Shown here: positions 8,259 through 17,295 of the stretch, piece after piece
Numbering within the stretch: position 1 is the stretch's first letter
Layout of the letters: every line of letters begins with the position of its first letter
NCBI GenBank assembly: GCA_002841885.1
Contig: PHBE01000007.1
Span: 186,001 to 250,000 of the forward strand
Length of the DNA: 64,000 nucleotides
Source of the DNA: Deltaproteobacteria bacterium HGW-Deltaproteobacteria-18
GTDB taxonomy: Bacteria > Desulfobacterota > Desulfovibrionia > Desulfovibrionales > Desulfomicrobiaceae
Direction of reading: 5' to 3'
Notes under the pieces: model-generated
What the model was told of the DNA's origin: nothing
Databases searched by the model: none
The model's input: the letters and a program-made list of their open reading frames with translations, nothing else
Position numbers and translations under genes: made by a program

Positions 8259-9635
8259 ATGTCACCATTGATATTTCGCAATCTTGCCCATGATATCGTC
8301 TGGGCGTTGCTGGCCCTGAGTGCGTCTCTGGCCATTCTGGCGCCGTCCGTCTCGTCGCTGTCCGGGGACTTCGAATTCGTTCGGGGAGCCAGCAGCGTTC
8401 TGGTCATCACGATCCTGCCCTCAGTCGCGGTATGGTCGGTATTCTGGTTCACGGGTCGCCGGCCGAGAGCGCCGAAGGCCTTGTATTATCAGGCCGTGGC
8501 GACCTCGCTGAGCATGGCAGCGCTTTATGTCGTGGACATGTCGTCGGGTGTGCTCGGTAGCGAAATCCGCCTTGTCGCGCTGGGGCTTGGCGTCTTTGCC
8601 GGGCTCAAGTCCGCCGAATTCCTGTTCGCCAAGTATCGCCGGGTCATCCCCGGAGTGCTCAAGCGCGTGCTTATCGTCGGGGACGGCCCTCTGGCCGAGC
8701 AGATGGAGGAGTTCATGCTCGCCAACCGGGAGAGTTATGTCATGCTGGGCAGGGTCAGCTGTACGTCGGAGGTGTTTCCCCCGACAGAAGGCAAGGCAGG
8801 GCACGAAACGGCTCCGGACAGGATCGGCAGGTTGTTGCGTCTGGCTCAGAATTTCGGGGCTGACAAGGTCGTGGTCGCCCTGGCCGAGCGGCGGGGCTTC
8901 TTTCCGGTGGAGGAACTCCTCAACTGCAAGATGGCGGGGATCGAGGTAATGGACGCCCCCTCCTTCTACGAAAGCGCGACGCACAAGCTGCTGATCGAAA
9001 ATATTTCGCCCAGCTGGTTCATATTCAGCCACGGTTTCAAGGTGAACTGGATGCTGCGTCTGTGCAAGCGCGTCTTCGACCTGATTGCCGCCAGCGTCGG
9101 TCTGATCTGCCTGTCGCCGCTGCTGCCGCTCATCGCCCTCGCCATCAAGCTGGATTCCCCCGGTCCCATACTTTTCCGGCAGGTCCGGGTCGGCCGGGGC
9201 GACAATCCCTTTGTACTCATGAAGTTCCGCACCATGCGCGAGAATGCCGAAGCAGGGATCGGGGCCGTCTGGTCCCAGAAGGACGATCCGCGCATAACGA
9301 AGGTTGGCAACTTCCTGCGTCGTTCCCGTCTGGACGAGATTCCGCAGTTGCTCAACATCCTCAAGGGCGACATGAGCCTGGTCGGTCCCAGGCCGGAACG
9401 CCCTGAGTTCGTAAGCGAATTGAAGAAAGTGATTCCGTACTATTCAGAGCGCCATTACGTTAAGCCTGGGCTGACAGGGTGGGCACAGGTGCTATATTCA
9501 TATGGTTCTACCATAGAAGATGCAATCGAAAAGCTTCGATATGATATGTATTATATAAAAAATATATCAATAATTCTTGATTTATACATTGTAATAAAAA
9601 CATTCAAAGTCGTATTGCTTGGAAAAGGGAGGTAG
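8259..9635 (+). CDS. XrtA-associated polyprenyl-phosphate sugar-1-phosphate transferase (TIGR03013 type)
   Basis: 458 residues; ATG preceded by GGGAGGAAG. About four N-terminal membrane helices (1-115), a Rossmann-like CoA-binding-fold region (about 125-230, 'KRVLIVGDGPLAEQMEEF'), then a C-terminal bacterial sugar transferase domain (about 265-458) with a membrane helix and the motifs 'ILFRQVRVGRGDNPFVLMKF', 'RRSRLDEIPQLLNILKGDMS' and 'LVGPRPERPEF'. Enzymes of this PF02397 family start repeat-unit assembly by placing sugar-1-phosphate on undecaprenyl phosphate at the inner membrane. This layout is the one seen in XrtA/PEP-CTERM EPS loci. The last 30 codons become AT-rich. It is probably cotranscribed with prsT and the exporter gene 3 bp downstream. 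Confidence 0.9.
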   Translation: MSPLIFRNLAHDIVWALLALSASLAILAPSVSSLSGDFEFVRGASSVLVITILPSVAVWSVFWFTGRRPRAPKALYYQAVATSLSMAALYVVDMSSGVLGSEIRLVALGLGVFAGLKSAEFLFAKYRRVIPGVLKRVLIVGDGPLAEQMEEFMLANRESYVMLGRVSCTSEVFPPTEGKAGHETAPDRIGRLLRLAQNFGADKVVVALAERRGFFPVEELLNCKMAGIEVMDAPSFYESATHKLLIENISPSWFIFSHGFKVNWMLRLCKRVFDLIAASVGLICLSPLLPLIALAIKLDSPGPILFRQVRVGRGDNPFVLMKFRTMRENAEAGIGAVWSQKDDPRITKVGNFLRRSRLDEIPQLLNILKGDMSLVGPRPERPEFVSELKKVIPYYSERHYVKPGLTGWAQVLYSYGSTIEDAIEKLRYDMYYIKNISIILDLYIVIKTFKVVLLGKGR

Positions 9636-9637
9636 AA

Positions 9638-10483
9638 ATGTTGTCTGATACCGGAGTTGTATCCATTGTTTGGAAAAAATGTTTCATGATCAATGTTGCT
9701 GTGCTTATTTTCGCTACGCTACTTCTTGGCGGGACAGGGTTTGCGGAGGAGTACGTCATCGGCGCTGGAGACAGCGTGCATGTCTTCGTGTGGGGTGAGC
9801 CGGACCTGACGGTTCCCGCCCTCGTACGTCCCGACGGCCGTATCTCCCTCCCCGGAGCCGGAGAGATCATGGCCGAGGGCTTGACCCCCGTAGCCCTGCA
9901 AAAGGAGATCGCCAACCGACTCTCGGCCCTGGTCAAGGAACCGATGGTCACGGTGTCCATGGTCGGCATCGAGAACAGCAAAGTTTACATCATCGGCGGA
10001 GGCGTTGTCACGGGCGTTTATCCCCTGAAACAGAAGACTTCGCTCCTGCATCTTTTGGCGGGTATGGATCTGGCCCGGGCCGACCTGCATGGAGCACATG
10101 TCATGCGCGACGGAGTCCGGATGGACAGGGATTTCGACCTTCTGCTGCGCAACGGGGACTTGAAGCAGGACCTTGTCCTCCGCAACAACGACGTCATCGT
10201 CTTTCCGGCCCTGCCTGAACCGTATGTCTATGTCGTCGGTGCCGTGAACACGCCCCAGGCGTTGCCTTACACTGATGGAATGACGGTGCTCGATGCTCTG
10301 CTGGCCTGTGGCGGATTCAACAAATTCGCCAAGAAGAACGACACGGTCGTGGTCCGGCGGGAGAACGGCGCGGAGAAGCGGATCGAAGTACGGGCCCAGG
10401 ATCTGGCCGAGGGCCGCGATTTGTCGCAAAACGTGGTCTTGCACCGCGGAGACTACATCATTGCCGCGGAAAGCTTTTTTTAG
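9638..10483 (+). CDS. Polysaccharide export periplasmic/outer-membrane protein (Wza-like, TIGR03027 type)
   Basis: 281 residues. The N-terminus holds a signal peptide ('INVAVLIFATLLLGGTGFAE'); no lipobox Cys is seen. Next is the polysaccharide export (PES/BexD) domain: 'EYVIGAGDSVHVFVWGEPDL', 'VRPDGRISLPGAGEI', then SLBB-like ligand loops ('YIIGGGVVTGVYPLKQKTSL', 'YVYVVGAVNTPQALPYTDGM'). The ATG at 9638 has GGGAGG upstream; an internal ATG before the hydrophobic stretch is also possible. It would form the exit channel for the polymer together with the Wzz-like protein encoded next (21 bp downstream). Family membership is clear; oligomeric channel formation is known for the family, not shown here. 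Confidence 0.88.
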   Translation: MLSDTGVVSIVWKKCFMINVAVLIFATLLLGGTGFAEEYVIGAGDSVHVFVWGEPDLTVPALVRPDGRISLPGAGEIMAEGLTPVALQKEIANRLSALVKEPMVTVSMVGIENSKVYIIGGGVVTGVYPLKQKTSLLHLLAGMDLARADLHGAHVMRDGVRMDRDFDLLLRNGDLKQDLVLRNNDVIVFPALPEPYVYVVGAVNTPQALPYTDGMTVLDALLACGGFNKFAKKNDTVVVRRENGAEKRIEVRAQDLAEGRDLSQNVVLHRGDYIIAAESFF

Positions 10484-10504
10484 GCAGCAGGAGCGGAGCC
10501 ACAC

Positions 10505-11974
10505 ATGAATCATGAACTTTATCAGCAATTTGAAAGGTACGCGCGGATCTTGCTGCAGCGCAAGCGAATCGTGGTCGTCGTGGCTCTGCTGGTCATGACC
10601 ATGGGTGTTGTAACCAGCTATGTCCTTCCCAGGAAGTACGAGGCGCAGTCTACGGTCTTCATCGAGCAGAGCGTTATCAGCGAACTGGTCAAGGGCATTG
10701 CCACCACGCCGTCCATGGAGGCCAAGATCAAGGTTTTGACCGTGGCCATGCTGAGCAGGGAAACGCTCTCCAAGGTTATGCGCATTCTGGATAAGGATGT
10801 TGAGTTTGATTCCGACATGGCCCGGGAGGCATACATCAAGGATTTGCGGGAGCGGATATCCATCAGGCTGGATGAAAAACGGGGGATTTTCTTCATCTCC
10901 TTTCAGGACAGCGATCCACATTATGCCCGTGATTTCGTCAACACCATCACTCAAGTCTACATCGAATCCAATACGGCCTCCAAGCGGGACGAGTCCCTGG
11001 AAGCGACCCGCTTTTTATCCGAGCAGATAGAGAGCTTCAAGAAGCGCCTCGACATCGTGGAGGAGGAGATCAACCAGTACAAAGCCGAGCATGGCCTTCA
11101 GCTGGCGACGGACGAGACCACCATCCGTTTCGAGATTGCCGATGCCCAGAGAAAGCTGGAGGCCGTTCGGGCGCGCAGGCTTGAGCTTGAGACCAAGTTG
11201 CAGCTCCTGCCTTCCGGAACGGGCCGTTCCGCGCATCTGGCCGATATGGAGCGCCAATTGGCAGCGCTTTTGACGGCCTATACGGACCAGCATCCAAAGG
11301 TGATCCGGCTGCAGGGACAGATCAGGGCGGTGAAAACCAGTCCGTCGGGCGGCATGGTTGGAAATTCGGGGGGCGCGGCCAAAACCCTGATCCAGGCTGA
11401 GATCGATGCCATCGCGCTTCAGGAAACGGCCGGGCTCGCAACCATCGATGAAAAGACAGCGCTTCTGCGCCGGATTCCCGCGCTCCGCACGGGTTTGAAC
11501 GAACTCCTGCGCAAGAAGGAAAACGAGACCCTGATCTACAGCCAGCTCGTGACCCGTTACGGCCAGTCTGAAGTTTCCAAACAAATGGAAATGGAAAACA
11601 AGTCCATGAACTTTCGGGTCGTGGATCCAGCCGTCTTGCCCGACACCGCAGTCAGTCCCCAGCGTGTTTCGATCATGCTCTTGTCGGTCCTGGCTGGAAT
11701 CGGAATCGGCATAGCCGTCATCATGGTGCCATATTTAATGCGCGGATCGGTTGAGAGCCTGGCTGACCTGCGGTCCCTCAACCACCGGGTGCTGGCCGTT
11801 CTGCCATCCATTCCCAAGCCGAAAGAAGAGAGATTGCGCGTGAGAGGGGATCGTATTTTCCTGTCAGGCGCAGCGCTCTATTTTCTCATGCTGGTGAGCA
11901 TTGGAGTCATGGAAGCCCTGGGCAAGTCACCCATCGACGCGCTGTTTGAACGGGCGCGAGACCTTTGGTTGTAG
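10505..11974 (+). CDS. Polysaccharide chain-length determinant (Wzz-like, TIGR03007 type)
   Basis: 489-residue inner-membrane co-polymerase. A first membrane helix lies at about 20-42 ('KRIVVVVALLVMTMGVVTSY'), then a Wzz domain ('KYEAQSTVFIEQSVI') and a long periplasmic coiled-coil section (about 165-350). The usual C-terminal Wzz helix is at about 395-415 ('VSIMLLSVLAGIGIGIAVIM') and an extra hydrophobic segment at about 455-473. It lacks the fused kinase domain, which is the separate gene immediately downstream, as in Gram-positive-style and XrtA loci. It would set polymer length and link the exporter to the tyrosine kinase. Order exporter-Wzz-kinase-ATPase matches other exosortase A loci. 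Confidence 0.88.
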   Translation: MNHELYQQFERYARILLQRKRIVVVVALLVMTMGVVTSYVLPRKYEAQSTVFIEQSVISELVKGIATTPSMEAKIKVLTVAMLSRETLSKVMRILDKDVEFDSDMAREAYIKDLRERISIRLDEKRGIFFISFQDSDPHYARDFVNTITQVYIESNTASKRDESLEATRFLSEQIESFKKRLDIVEEEINQYKAEHGLQLATDETTIRFEIADAQRKLEAVRARRLELETKLQLLPSGTGRSAHLADMERQLAALLTAYTDQHPKVIRLQGQIRAVKTSPSGGMVGNSGGAAKTLIQAEIDAIALQETAGLATIDEKTALLRRIPALRTGLNELLRKKENETLIYSQLVTRYGQSEVSKQMEMENKSMNFRVVDPAVLPDTAVSPQRVSIMLLSVLAGIGIGIAVIMVPYLMRGSVESLADLRSLNHRVLAVLPSIPKPKEERLRVRGDRIFLSGAALYFLMLVSIGVMEALGKSPIDALFERARDLWL

Positions 11975-12010
11975 TTTCGAAACCTGAATACGAGAGGACA
12001 CTTAAAACCA

Positions 12011-12811
12011 ATGAGCAGAATCGAGGACGCACTGGCCAAGGCGGCTGGAATGCAAGCCGGATTTTACAGCAAGGGAAACATGGCCGCAGGGCCCGGCATT
12101 GTCCGGGTACCCATGGGCGAGTCGACCAGCGTCGGCGGAGTCCGTCTGGCCGAGGAGACCATGGTGGTCATCAACGCGCCTCTGTCGCCCATGGCGGAGG
12201 AGTATCGCAAGCTTAAGGAGGCGTTGATCAAGATGACCAAGCGCGAACGTTTCGACAACCTCATTGCCGTGACCAGTTCCACCGCGGGAGAGGGCAAGAG
12301 CATGACCTCTGTCAATCTGGCCGCAAGCCTTGCTGGCGAGTACGACCATACTGTTCTGCTCGTCGATGCCGATCTGCGGCGTCCTGCCGTGCACAAGTAT
12401 CTTGGTCTGGGCGCGTGCAAGGGGCTTTCGGATTGCATGCGTGAAGGCCTGGACGTGGGTGAACTGCTGGTCAAGACAGGTATCGGCAAGCTCTCGGTGC
12501 TGCCAGCGGGCACGCCCACACCCAATCCGGTGGAGCTCTTCTCTTCCGACGCCATGCGCAATCTGTTTCGGGAAATCAAGATACGATACGGGGACCGCTA
12601 CATCATAGTCGACACCCCTCCGGTGCTGCCCTTTGCCGAGACGCGATCCATCGCGAGCATCGTCGACGGTGTGATTCTGGTCGTGAAGGAGGGGATGCCA
12701 AGCCTGGATCAGATCGAGGAGGCCATCGAAGCCCTGGATCAGAAGGTCTTGGGCATTGTCTACAACGGGGCGCATCTGCAGAGCAGGTCGTCCTACTATT
12801 ACGCGGAGTAG
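12011..12811 (+). CDS. XrtA-associated tyrosine autokinase (BY-kinase)
   Basis: 266 residues. The BY-kinase signatures are all visible: Walker A 'SSTAGEGKSMTSVNLA' (about residue 95), Walker A' 'VLLVDADLRRP', Walker B 'YIIVDTPPVLPFAE', and a short C-terminal tyrosine cluster 'SSYYYAE'. These cytoplasmic kinases autophosphorylate the tyrosine tail and act with the Wzz-like partner to control polymer length and export. The partner is encoded directly upstream and the ExeA-like ATPase begins 9 bp downstream. A GAGAGGA lies about 11 bases before the ATG, slightly far. Matches the TIGR03018 type by context and motifs. Confidence 0.9.
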   Translation: MSRIEDALAKAAGMQAGFYSKGNMAAGPGIVRVPMGESTSVGGVRLAEETMVVINAPLSPMAEEYRKLKEALIKMTKRERFDNLIAVTSSTAGEGKSMTSVNLAASLAGEYDHTVLLVDADLRRPAVHKYLGLGACKGLSDCMREGLDVGELLVKTGIGKLSVLPAGTPTPNPVELFSSDAMRNLFREIKIRYGDRYIIVDTPPVLPFAETRSIASIVDGVILVVKEGMPSLDQIEEAIEALDQKVLGIVYNGAHLQSRSSYYYAE

Positions 12812-12819
12812 CCTGTCCC

Positions 12820-14007
12820 GTGTACACAGCATTCTTCGGGTTGCGCGAGAAACCCTTCGATCTTCTTCCCAACCCCGACTTCCTGTATCCGAGTCGGGCT
12901 CACAAGCGGGCGCTGACCTATCTGACGCATGGGATCAAGGAGCGGGCGGGGTTCATTCTTCTGACCGGCGAAGTGGGGTCCGGCAAGACTACCCTGATCC
13001 GCAACATGATCCGGTCCCAGCTGCGGAACAGTGTTCTGGCCAAGGTGTTCAACACCCGTGTCGATTCCCTGCAGCTCTTGATGCAGATCAACGGCGATTT
13101 CGGACTGGATACAGACGGTCGGGACAAGGCCACGTTGCTGCGGGAGTTGAACGATTTTCTCATCGAACAATATGCTCAGCGCCGGCAGGCCGTGCTGATC
13201 ATCGACGAGGCCCAGAATCTTTCCGCCGAGATCCTGGAAGAGGTGCGCATGCTCTCCAATCTGGAGACGGACCGGGACAAGCTTCTGCAGATCATTCTTG
13301 TCGGCCAGCCGGAGTTGCGTGAAATCCTGGCTCAGCCCGGTCTCCTGCAGTTGCGGCAGCGTATCCAGATCAACTGCCACCTGCAGCCTCTTAGCGCAGC
13401 GGAGGTCCGTGAGTACATTCTTTTCCGCCTGGAGAAGGCCGGCAACAAGACGGCCCTGGTCTTCGACGATGACGCCGTGGAGGCCATCGCCACATACAGC
13501 CGTGGCATTCCCCGGCTCGTCAACATCCTCTGCGATTACATCATGATCGATGCGTTTTCTTCCCAGACCCGGAACATAGAGGGAAGCGTGATCCACGAAC
13601 TGGCAGCGGATCTTTCCTTCGAGGCTCAGTACTGGAATCCGGAGCCGCTTGAAAAACCGGAGATCGCCGCAAGGCCTGCACCGATCGAAGAGAAACGTGA
13701 CGCCACTGACGTGGCCCGGAATACGGCCGCGCAAGCCAGAATCCTGAGCGTCATCGGATCCATGAACAAGCGTATCGAGGAACTGGAATTCATGCCCGTC
13801 TGGGATCATGCGGCCCTGCTCGACATGCAGGAGCGGATGGACAGGCTGGAAAACTCCCTGGAGACCAAAATCCGGGAGCTGCGATCGATGCAGCAGCAAT
13901 TGCGCAGCGAAATCGTACAGCAGTTCGATCCCCTGCCGGTCAAGGTCGATGTGAAGAAACGCAACGGGGCCATGCGAAGCATCTGGAATTACCTGTGGGG
14001 GAACTGA
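12820..14007 (+). CDS. XrtA-associated AAA ATPase (ExeA/GspA-like, TIGR03015 type)
   Basis: 395 residues starting at GTG (12820), eight bases after the previous stop. 'MYTAFFGLREKPFDLLPNPD' is the hallmark start of ExeA/GspA-type ATPases. Walker A 'TGEVGSGKTTLI' (about 46-57) and Walker B 'QAVLIIDEAQNLS' (about 123-135) follow, then 'LQLRQRIQINCHLQPLSAAE' and an AAA lid. The C-terminal 130 residues form a charged, probably coiled-coil tail ('ALLDMQERMDRLENSLETKI') and lack a membrane helix. The family is found in exosortase A EPS loci, where it is thought to energise or organise secretion; its exact task is not known. Confidence 0.88.
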   Translation: MYTAFFGLREKPFDLLPNPDFLYPSRAHKRALTYLTHGIKERAGFILLTGEVGSGKTTLIRNMIRSQLRNSVLAKVFNTRVDSLQLLMQINGDFGLDTDGRDKATLLRELNDFLIEQYAQRRQAVLIIDEAQNLSAEILEEVRMLSNLETDRDKLLQIILVGQPELREILAQPGLLQLRQRIQINCHLQPLSAAEVREYILFRLEKAGNKTALVFDDDAVEAIATYSRGIPRLVNILCDYIMIDAFSSQTRNIEGSVIHELAADLSFEAQYWNPEPLEKPEIAARPAPIEEKRDATDVARNTAAQARILSVIGSMNKRIEELEFMPVWDHAALLDMQERMDRLENSLETKIRELRSMQQQLRSEIVQQFDPLPVKVDVKKRNGAMRSIWNYLWGN

Positions 14008-14014
14008 TTGCAAC

Positions 14015-14042
14015 AGGCCTCGGGACATAACGGGCCTTTTTT
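14015..14042 (+). terminator. Weak intrinsic-terminator-like hairpin
   Basis: AGGCCT (14015-14020) pairs with GGGCCT (14032-14037, one G-T pair) across an 11-nt loop and runs into seven T residues (14036-14042). It lies between the ATPase and the barrel gene in what is otherwise one array, so it may only reduce downstream expression. Confidence 0.4.
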
Positions 14043-14069
14043 ATCCGCACTTCAACGTGAGACCGCACC

Positions 14070-15293
14070 ATGAAAAACTATCTGATCGCAGCCTTTTTTC
14101 TGATGACAGCCGGGTCTCCTGCCTGGGCAGAGCCCGAGTGGCAGGCATCCTTGAGCGTGAGCGAAGAGTATAACGACAACATTAGGGAAGAGCGCCACGG
14201 CAAAGATGATTTCGTGACAACCGTCCGCCCCGGCTTGAGCTACAAACATGTAGGGGCGCGCACACTGCTGGAGACGAACTACAGCGGGGCATGGCATCAT
14301 TACGCTTCCGGGAGCCGGGATCAGGAATTCAACCACAACGCCATGCTTCATGGCCTGCTGGATGCATGGGACGGGTTTTTCTTTCTGGACGTCCGCGACA
14401 CCTATCGGATGGTCAACCAGGATCGCACACGCGGCGAAGCCCTGGAAGACGACTCGACTATCGACCAGCTGCAGCAGAACATCTTCACCTTTTCCCCGTT
14501 TTTCACCCCACGGTTCGGGCAGCGCGGCCAGGCCAAGGTCGGCTACGCCTACAGCAACATCTGGTATGACGAGGATGACCGGGACACCAAGAACATCCAT
14601 CGGGGTTTCGTGGACGCGGAATACGAACTCTCAGGACAGACCGCCTTGCTCAGCGGCTACTCCTATACCCAGGAACTCTGGGAAGACGAGATCCTGGACC
14701 GCAACATAGCCTACCTCGGCGGCCGCTATGCCTACGCAGAAAATGGGGTGGCGTACCTGAAAGCCGGTCCCCAGCATACCCGCTATCGGAATAGCGACAC
14801 CAGCTCTTCAAGCCTGTTCTGGGATGCGGGACTGGATCATGATTTCGGGGCCGTGCTCCTGCACCTGAGCACGGGAGTGTCCTTCGAGGACGATCCGGAA
14901 ACGGGTGAGACCTATGAACGAAGGTTCGGCACTCTGCGGTTGAGCAAGACCTGGTCGCGAACCACGGGCAGCGTGTTCTCCACGTTGGAAGAATACGAAG
15001 ACAGGAGTGATGAAGTCGGGGACGGGGAGACGGTGCGCAGAACGTTGCTGGGATTGAACCTGTCCCATGAGCTGAGCGAACGAATGACCGTCTCCATGGG
15101 CTTGATCCATGATTTTCAGAATCGTTCGGATGACGACACGCGGCGCTTGTACGCAAATATCGGGCTGAACTATGCCTTGAGCGAACGCATGAAACTCGGC
15201 TGCTGGTACCGCTTCAAGGATTCCTCGTCGGACGACGAGGAGGACGACTATGAGGTCAATCGGGTCGGAGTGCAGCTTTCAATGACCTTCTAG
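14070..15293 (+). CDS. PEP-CTERM system-associated outer-membrane beta-barrel (TIGR03016 type)
   Basis: 407 residues. A clean signal peptide ('IAAFFLMTAGSPAWA') precedes 'EWQASLSVSEEYNDNIREER', the typical start of this barrel family. The mature protein consists of alternating amphipathic strands ('VGYAYSNIWYDEDDRDTKNI', 'MKLGCWYRFKDSSSDDEEDD') and ends in '...VQLSMTF', an outer-membrane insertion signature with terminal Phe. The periodic acidic turns could bind calcium or face outside. In exosortase A loci such barrels are taken as the outer-membrane secretion pore partner; the role here is inferred from position. A weak terminator precedes it. Confidence 0.8.
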   Translation: MKNYLIAAFFLMTAGSPAWAEPEWQASLSVSEEYNDNIREERHGKDDFVTTVRPGLSYKHVGARTLLETNYSGAWHHYASGSRDQEFNHNAMLHGLLDAWDGFFFLDVRDTYRMVNQDRTRGEALEDDSTIDQLQQNIFTFSPFFTPRFGQRGQAKVGYAYSNIWYDEDDRDTKNIHRGFVDAEYELSGQTALLSGYSYTQELWEDEILDRNIAYLGGRYAYAENGVAYLKAGPQHTRYRNSDTSSSSLFWDAGLDHDFGAVLLHLSTGVSFEDDPETGETYERRFGTLRLSKTWSRTTGSVFSTLEEYEDRSDEVGDGETVRRTLLGLNLSHELSERMTVSMGLIHDFQNRSDDDTRRLYANIGLNYALSERMKLGCWYRFKDSSSDDEEDDYEVNRVGVQLSMTF

Positions 15294-15373
15294 GCGGAGG
15301 CGATGAGCGGGACAGGATGACGATGACGGCAGAGCTTGCAGCGCGAAAGGTCTGTAACGATGAATGGGGATAC

Positions 15374-16270
15374 ATGAAAAACGCCTTGACCATCGATGTG
15401 GAAGATTATTTCCAAGTCACAGCCTTTGACGGCGTTGTGAGGCGGCAGGACTGGATGATTTATCCGTCCCGTGTCGAGAGCAACACCCGGCGGGTGCTGG
15501 ACTTGCTTGATGAATTTTCCCTGTCAGGCACATTCTTCGTCCTGGGCTGGGTGGCGGAGCATTATCCAGCCGTTGTGCAGGCCATTGCAAACGGCGGTCA
15601 TGAGGTGGCCTGTCATGGGTATGGCCACGAACTCGTCTACAACCTGCAGCCCCAAACCTTCCGCGTCGACGTGCGCAGGTGCAAGGCCCTGCTCGAGGAT
15701 CTGATCGGGGCCCCTGTCCTTGGCTACCGGGCACCGAGCTATTCAATCACCAGCAAATCCATGTGGGCCCTGGACATCCTCATCGAGGAGGGCTTTGCCT
15801 ATGATTCGAGCATCTTTCCCATTGTACACGACAACTACGGCATCCCGGGTTCCCAGCGATTTCCGTACGACATCGTTCGTCCCGGCGGCAGCATCCGCGA
15901 ATTCCCCCTGACTACCCTGGCGGTGAACTTCGCGGGTCGCAGGATTGTCCTGCCCATCGCCGGGGGGGGCTATCTGCGCCTGCTCCCGGCAGGGATTGTG
16001 CTCTGGGGGATGCGCAGCATCAACAGCGCGGAGCAGCAGCCCGTGGTTCTCTATTTCCACCCTTGGGAACTGGATCCTGACCAGCCGCGGATCAAGGCCC
16101 GGCTCAGGTCCCGCTTCCGGCACTATCTCAATCTGGACACGACGGAAGACAAGGTCCGCAGTCTTCTGGGCGGGCTGCGCTTCGACACCATGGTCAAGGT
16201 CCTGGGGCTGGCCGGGAAGAACGGCGATGAAAGCGGATGCGAGGTCGGCCTGGAGGTTTCGCAGCCATGA
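15374..16270 (+). CDS. XrtA system polysaccharide deacetylase (TIGR03006 type)
   Basis: 298 residues from the ATG at 15374, which follows GGGGATAC and gives the family's usual start 'MKNALTIDVEDYFQVTAF'; an ATG 19 codons earlier is in frame but adds sequence not seen in the family. NodB-fold motifs: metal-binding 'DVEDYF', 'FVLGWVAEHYP', the His pair in 'GHEVACHGYGHELVY', and 'GYRAPSYSI'. A C-terminal 'VVLYFHPWELDPDQP' carries the catalytic His region. It would remove N- or O-acetyl groups from the EPS. The stop overlaps the ATG of the FemAB-like gene (ATGA), indicating translational coupling. Confidence 0.88.
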   Translation: MKNALTIDVEDYFQVTAFDGVVRRQDWMIYPSRVESNTRRVLDLLDEFSLSGTFFVLGWVAEHYPAVVQAIANGGHEVACHGYGHELVYNLQPQTFRVDVRRCKALLEDLIGAPVLGYRAPSYSITSKSMWALDILIEEGFAYDSSIFPIVHDNYGIPGSQRFPYDIVRPGGSIREFPLTTLAVNFAGRRIVLPIAGGGYLRLLPAGIVLWGMRSINSAEQQPVVLYFHPWELDPDQPRIKARLRSRFRHYLNLDTTEDKVRSLLGGLRFDTMVKVLGLAGKNGDESGCEVGLEVSQP

Positions 16271-17295
16271 GCGTGTGCACGGAAACCTTTCGGGGCGCAG
16301 CCGCGGACTGGGACCGCTTTGTTGCATCCATGCCTTGCGCGGCGGGGTATCACAGCCACGCCTGGCGGACCATTCTGGAGCGCAGCTTCGGGCATGAAAC
16401 CCATTCTCTGGTTGCCAGGACAAACGGTGTCATGACCGGGGTTCTGCCGCTGGTCCACATGCGCAGCATCTTTGGCAATTTTTTGGTCTCCCTGCCCTTT
16501 GTGACCTACGGCGGGCTGCTCTGCCGGGATCAGGCCTCAAGCCATGCCCTGCTGGAAGCCGCCGGGGAATTGCGTTCCCGGCTGGGCGCGCATCACGTGG
16601 AGCTGCGTCACACCCAGGCCGTGAATCCGGATCTGCCCGCCCGGCGGCACAAGGTGGTCATGGTGCTTGCCCTGGATCAAAGCGAAGAGGAGATGTGGAC
16701 GGGTTTCAAGGCCAAGGTCCGCAACCAGGTTCGCAAGGCGCAAAAAGCCGGTCTGGAGACGGTCTGGGGCGAGGAAGAGCTGCTGGACGAATTCTACAAC
16801 GTGTTCGTGCGCAACATGAGGGATCTGGGCACCCCCGTGTACGCGCGTTCATTTTTTGCCAACATCCTGGCCGGTCTGCCTGGCGTGACGCGGTTCGTGC
16901 TGATCAGAAGGCAGGGGGAGGCCATCGCCGCCGGGTTGCTCTACTGGCATGGCCAGACTCTGGAAATTCCCTGGGCCTCGTCCATCCGGGACTACAATTC
17001 TCTTTGTCCCAACAATCTCATGTACTGGGAATCCATTCGACATGGCCTGCGTTTGGGGCTGCGCCGGTTTGATCTCGGCCGCTCATCCATCGGTTCCGGG
17101 ACGTTCAGGTTCAAGGAGCAATGGGGAGCAAGGCCCGAAATATTGCAGTGGCACTACCTTCTGTCTTCGGATGCGAAGCTGCCGAACCTGAGCAACAGCA
17201 ACCCCAGGTTTTCCTTGGCCATCAGACTGTGGCAACGCCTGCCCCTGGGCATGACCCGCACCCTCGGACCCCTGATCGTACGGGACATCCCATGA
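16267..17295 (+). CDS. FemAB-family XrtA-associated aminoacyl/acyl transferase (TIGR03019 type)
   Basis: 342 residues from the ATG at 16267, which overlaps the previous stop and has GGAGG upstream; an ATG ten codons earlier lies inside the deacetylase gene. Two GNAT-like lobes: 'RFVASMPCAAGYHSHAWRTI' and 'GVLPLVHMRSIFGNFLVSLP' in the first, then 'WTGFKAKVRNQVRKAQKAGL' and 'FDLGRSSIGSGTFRFKEQWG' in the second, the pattern of FemAB/LPG-synthase-like enzymes. The known family uses aminoacyl-tRNA or acyl-CoA; in EPS loci it probably decorates amino sugars, which would fit the deacetylase and aminotransferase on either side (inference). The end overlaps the next start (ATGA). Confidence 0.85.
   Translation: MSVCTETFRGAAADWDRFVASMPCAAGYHSHAWRTILERSFGHETHSLVARTNGVMTGVLPLVHMRSIFGNFLVSLPFVTYGGLLCRDQASSHALLEAAGELRSRLGAHHVELRHTQAVNPDLPARRHKVVMVLALDQSEEEMWTGFKAKVRNQVRKAQKAGLETVWGEEELLDEFYNVFVRNMRDLGTPVYARSFFANILAGLPGVTRFVLIRRQGEAIAAGLLYWHGQTLEIPWASSIRDYNSLCPNNLMYWESIRHGLRLGLRRFDLGRSSIGSGTFRFKEQWGARPEILQWHYLLSSDAKLPNLSNSNPRFSLAIRLWQRLPLGMTRTLGPLIVRDIP

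Noticed and set aside
9719-10954. 411-codon minus frame
   Set aside because: Shadow of the exporter and chain-length genes; composition bias of high-GC opposite frames, no motif.
12799-14028. 409-codon minus frame
   Set aside because: Shadow of the ExeA-like ATPase gene, which has clear Walker motifs in the plus frame.
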